A stretch of DNA of 33,238 nucleotides from Rhodocyclaceae bacterium (lineage in GTDB: Bacteria > Pseudomonadota > Gammaproteobacteria > Burkholderiales > Rhodocyclaceae), in the NCBI GenBank assembly GCA_020445745.1, contig JAGRGB010000214.1, positions 1 through 33,238 of the forward strand. The letters are read 5' to 3'. Position 1 is the first letter of the stretch; each line of letters starts with the position of its first letter. This document shows, in pieces, positions 32,097-33,238 of the stretch. The notes below the pieces were generated by a model that was given only the letters and a program-made list of their open reading frames with translations, had not been told where the DNA came from and made no database searches. Position numbers and translations under genes: made by a program.

Positions 32097-32585
32097 TCAG
32101 CCGCGCGCGGCTTGCCGCGCCAGCCCCTCCTCGATCATTTCCGGCCGCAGGATGCGCAGCCGCCCACGCACGAGGCGGTGGCGCGACAGCCGCAACAGGG
32201 CCTTGTCGCGGCTGATCAGCAGCGGCGCGCCGGCGGCCACGGCCAGCTCGAGGAACTTCTGGTCATCGGGATCCCTGCAGGCCGGCAGGACCGGGGCGGG
32301 CGTCGCCGCGAGGTCGATGCGCCGGCAATGCGCCAGATAGACGTCGGCGATGCGGCGCTGCCTCTCGGGCGTCAGTTCGAAGCGGGGGTAGGCCAGCACC
32401 CGGCAAAGTTCCGTGATGGTCCCCTCGGAAGCCAGCGGCTCGAGGATGCCATCCGCCACCAGTGTGCGCAGGCGGACGAGGCCCGGGTCCTCGAACAGCC
32501 ACAGCGCGAGCACGGTATTGGTGTCGAGCACACAGGCTGCCGGCAACGGCGGCAGGCCTTCGGTGATCGGCTGTGGCGCGTTCAT
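32097..32585 (-). CDS. PIN-domain protein (PIN_3 / COG1569-like), no antitoxin beside it
   Basis: A 162-residue PIN-domain nuclease-like protein. The acidic metal site is visible: Asp21 (VLDTNTVLALWLF), Glu59 (TITELCRVLAYPRF), Asp105-Asp108 (CRDPDDQKFLELAV) and Asp127 (LLISRDKALL). The RVLAYPRF and DPDDQKFLELA blocks match the family often annotated as the toxin of PIN toxin-antitoxin pairs. No small antitoxin gene lies on either side. The ATG at 32585 follows the U-run of the phaC terminator by only a few bases and has no ribosome site, so it may be leaderless or expressed by read-through. Confidence 0.8.
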   Translation of the reverse strand: MNAPQPITEGLPPLPAACVLDTNTVLALWLFEDPGLVRLRTLVADGILEPLASEGTITELCRVLAYPRFELTPERQRRIADVYLAHCRRIDLAATPAPVLPACRDPDDQKFLELAVAAGAPLLISRDKALLRLSRHRLVRGRLRILRPEMIEEGLARQAARG

Positions 32586-32592
32586 GGCAAAT

Positions 32593-32618
32593 AAAAAAGG
32601 GGCCGCGAGGGCCCCCTT
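32593..32618 (-). terminator. Intrinsic terminator of phaC
   Basis: On the minus strand GGGGCC-CTCGC-GGCCCC (32599-32615) is followed by a run of six T and then ATTT: a standard Rho-independent terminator 24 bases past the phaC stop codon and just before the PIN gene. Confidence 0.85.
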
Positions 32619-32638
32619 CGGTCGAGCGGTCGAAGGCC

Positions 32639-33238
32639 TCAGGCTGCCTTCTTGCTGTCCACGCGCATCTTCACGTAGGAGCCCGGCGCGTCCTCGATCG
32701 GCTTGAGCTTGCCCTTGGCCGGATCGCGCGACGGCGCCTTGGCGTCGTCGTGGGCGGTGACCCAGTCCTGCCAGTCCACCCACCACGAGCCGGCGTGCTG
32801 CTGGGCCTTGGAGAACCATTCGTCGGAGGTCTTGGGCAGCTTGGCAGCCGGGTTGATCCAGAAGCCGTACTTGTTGGCCGCCGGCGGGTTGATGATGCCG
32901 GCGATGTGACCCGAGCCGCCGAGCACGAAGCGGGTCGGGCCGCCGAAGACGGTGGCACCCATGTAGGTGCTCTTCCACGGCGCGATGTGGTCTTCGATCG
33001 CCGAGATGAAATAGCACGGGATCTTGATCTTCGACAGGTCGATCTTGACACCGTCGATCTCGATGCCGCCCGGTTCGATCAGCCGGTTCTCCAGGTACAT
33101 GTTGCGCAGGTAGAAGCTGTGCATGGTCGCCGGCATGCGGGTCGAGTCGGAGTTCCAGTAGAGCAGGTCGAACGGGAACGGATCCTTGCCCATCAGGTAG
33201 TTGTTCACCACGAAGGACCAGATCAGGTCGTTGGCACG
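32639..33238 (-). CDS. phaC: Class I poly(3-hydroxyalkanoate) synthase, C-terminal part
   Basis: Polymerises (R)-3-hydroxyacyl-CoA into PHA storage granules. Only the last 199 residues are in the window and the frame runs off the right edge. Visible hallmarks are RANDLIWSFVVNNYLMG, DPFPFDLLYWNSDSTRMP, the catalytic Asp in AIEDHIAPW and the catalytic His in GSGHIAGIINPP. The catalytic Cys lipase-box lies upstream, outside the window. The Lys-rich end and the Trp-rich WFSKAQQHAGSWWVDWQDW segment are usual for class I enzymes. It ends at a strong terminator. Confidence 0.96.
   Translation of the reverse strand, partial: RANDLIWSFVVNNYLMGKDPFPFDLLYWNSDSTRMPATMHSFYLRNMYLENRLIEPGGIEIDGVKIDLSKIKIPCYFISAIEDHIAPWKSTYMGATVFGGPTRFVLGGSGHIAGIINPPAANKYGFWINPAAKLPKTSDEWFSKAQQHAGSWWVDWQDWVTAHDDAKAPSRDPAKGKLKPIEDAPGSYVKMRVDSKKAA

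Noticed and set aside
1-33238. tRNA, rRNA, CRISPR array, insertion sequence or prophage genes
   Set aside because: Read for T-loop motifs, regularly spaced repeats, transposase or integrase motifs and phage structural genes; none was seen.

Overview
The window is about 33 kb of G+C-rich bacterial DNA (by eye about two thirds G+C), densely coding with many 4-base start/stop overlaps. The nadD-rsfS-rlmH-maf-rng housekeeping order, a homoserine kinase of the APH-fold type next to a DUF2782 protein, a class I polyhydroxyalkanoate synthase, a TAXI-type TRAP transporter and a GlyGly-CTERM-like protease tail all point to Pseudomonadota, most likely a gammaproteobacterium (or a beta/gamma neighbour). 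No rRNA, tRNA, CRISPR array, insertion sequence or phage gene was seen.

Layout. 1-10063 (+): a LOG-family protein cut by the left edge, a DUF2782 protein, thrB, a BPSS1780-type membrane protein, nadD, rsfS, rlmH, maf, rng, a UbiA/MenA-like prenyltransferase, a HAD phosphatase, a GST-like protein and ruvA without ruvB. 10104-15211 (-): a Tat-exported three-domain multicopper oxidase, a secreted PilJ-N-domain protein, a periplasmic helical protein and the signal peptide peptidase SppA. 15317-17994 (+): a small lipoprotein overlapping a subtilisin-like protease with a GlyGly-CTERM-like tail, then a PilZ protein. 18037-23795 (-): a universal stress protein, a fused TAXI-TRAP permease, its solute receptor and a DadA-like flavoprotein. 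23911-27065 (+): a divergent LysR regulator and a PAS-GGDEF diguanylate cyclase. 27424-31782 (-): a four-gene operon in which every junction is a 4-base overlap: a Cys-rich Fe-S/CCG protein, a tandem nitroreductase of the SagB type, a 109-residue orphan protein and a DUF4213-DUF364 protein. 32097-33238 (-): a lone PIN-domain protein and the C-terminal third of PhaC, separated by a clear intrinsic terminator.

How the genes work together. The left third is core metabolism and RNA/ribosome maintenance. The centre is envelope biology: exported copper oxidase, sensory-like helical proteins, SppA, and a protease with a candidate lipoprotein partner. The transporter block probably imports a small carboxylate or amino acid whose oxidation may involve the DadA-like enzyme under LysR control. 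c-di-GMP signalling is represented by one synthase-type protein and one PilZ receptor.

The best candidates for something undescribed are (1) the four-gene Fe-S/nitroreductase/orphan/DUF364 operon, (2) the lipoprotein that looks like a free-standing protease propeptide, translationally coupled to the S8 protease, and (3) the copper oxidase/PilJ-N/helical-protein cluster preceded by a perfect TTGACC-GA-GGTCAA palindrome. A perfect 11-bp hairpin just before rng is a candidate autoregulatory element. All functions are inferred from the sequence alone without database searches.
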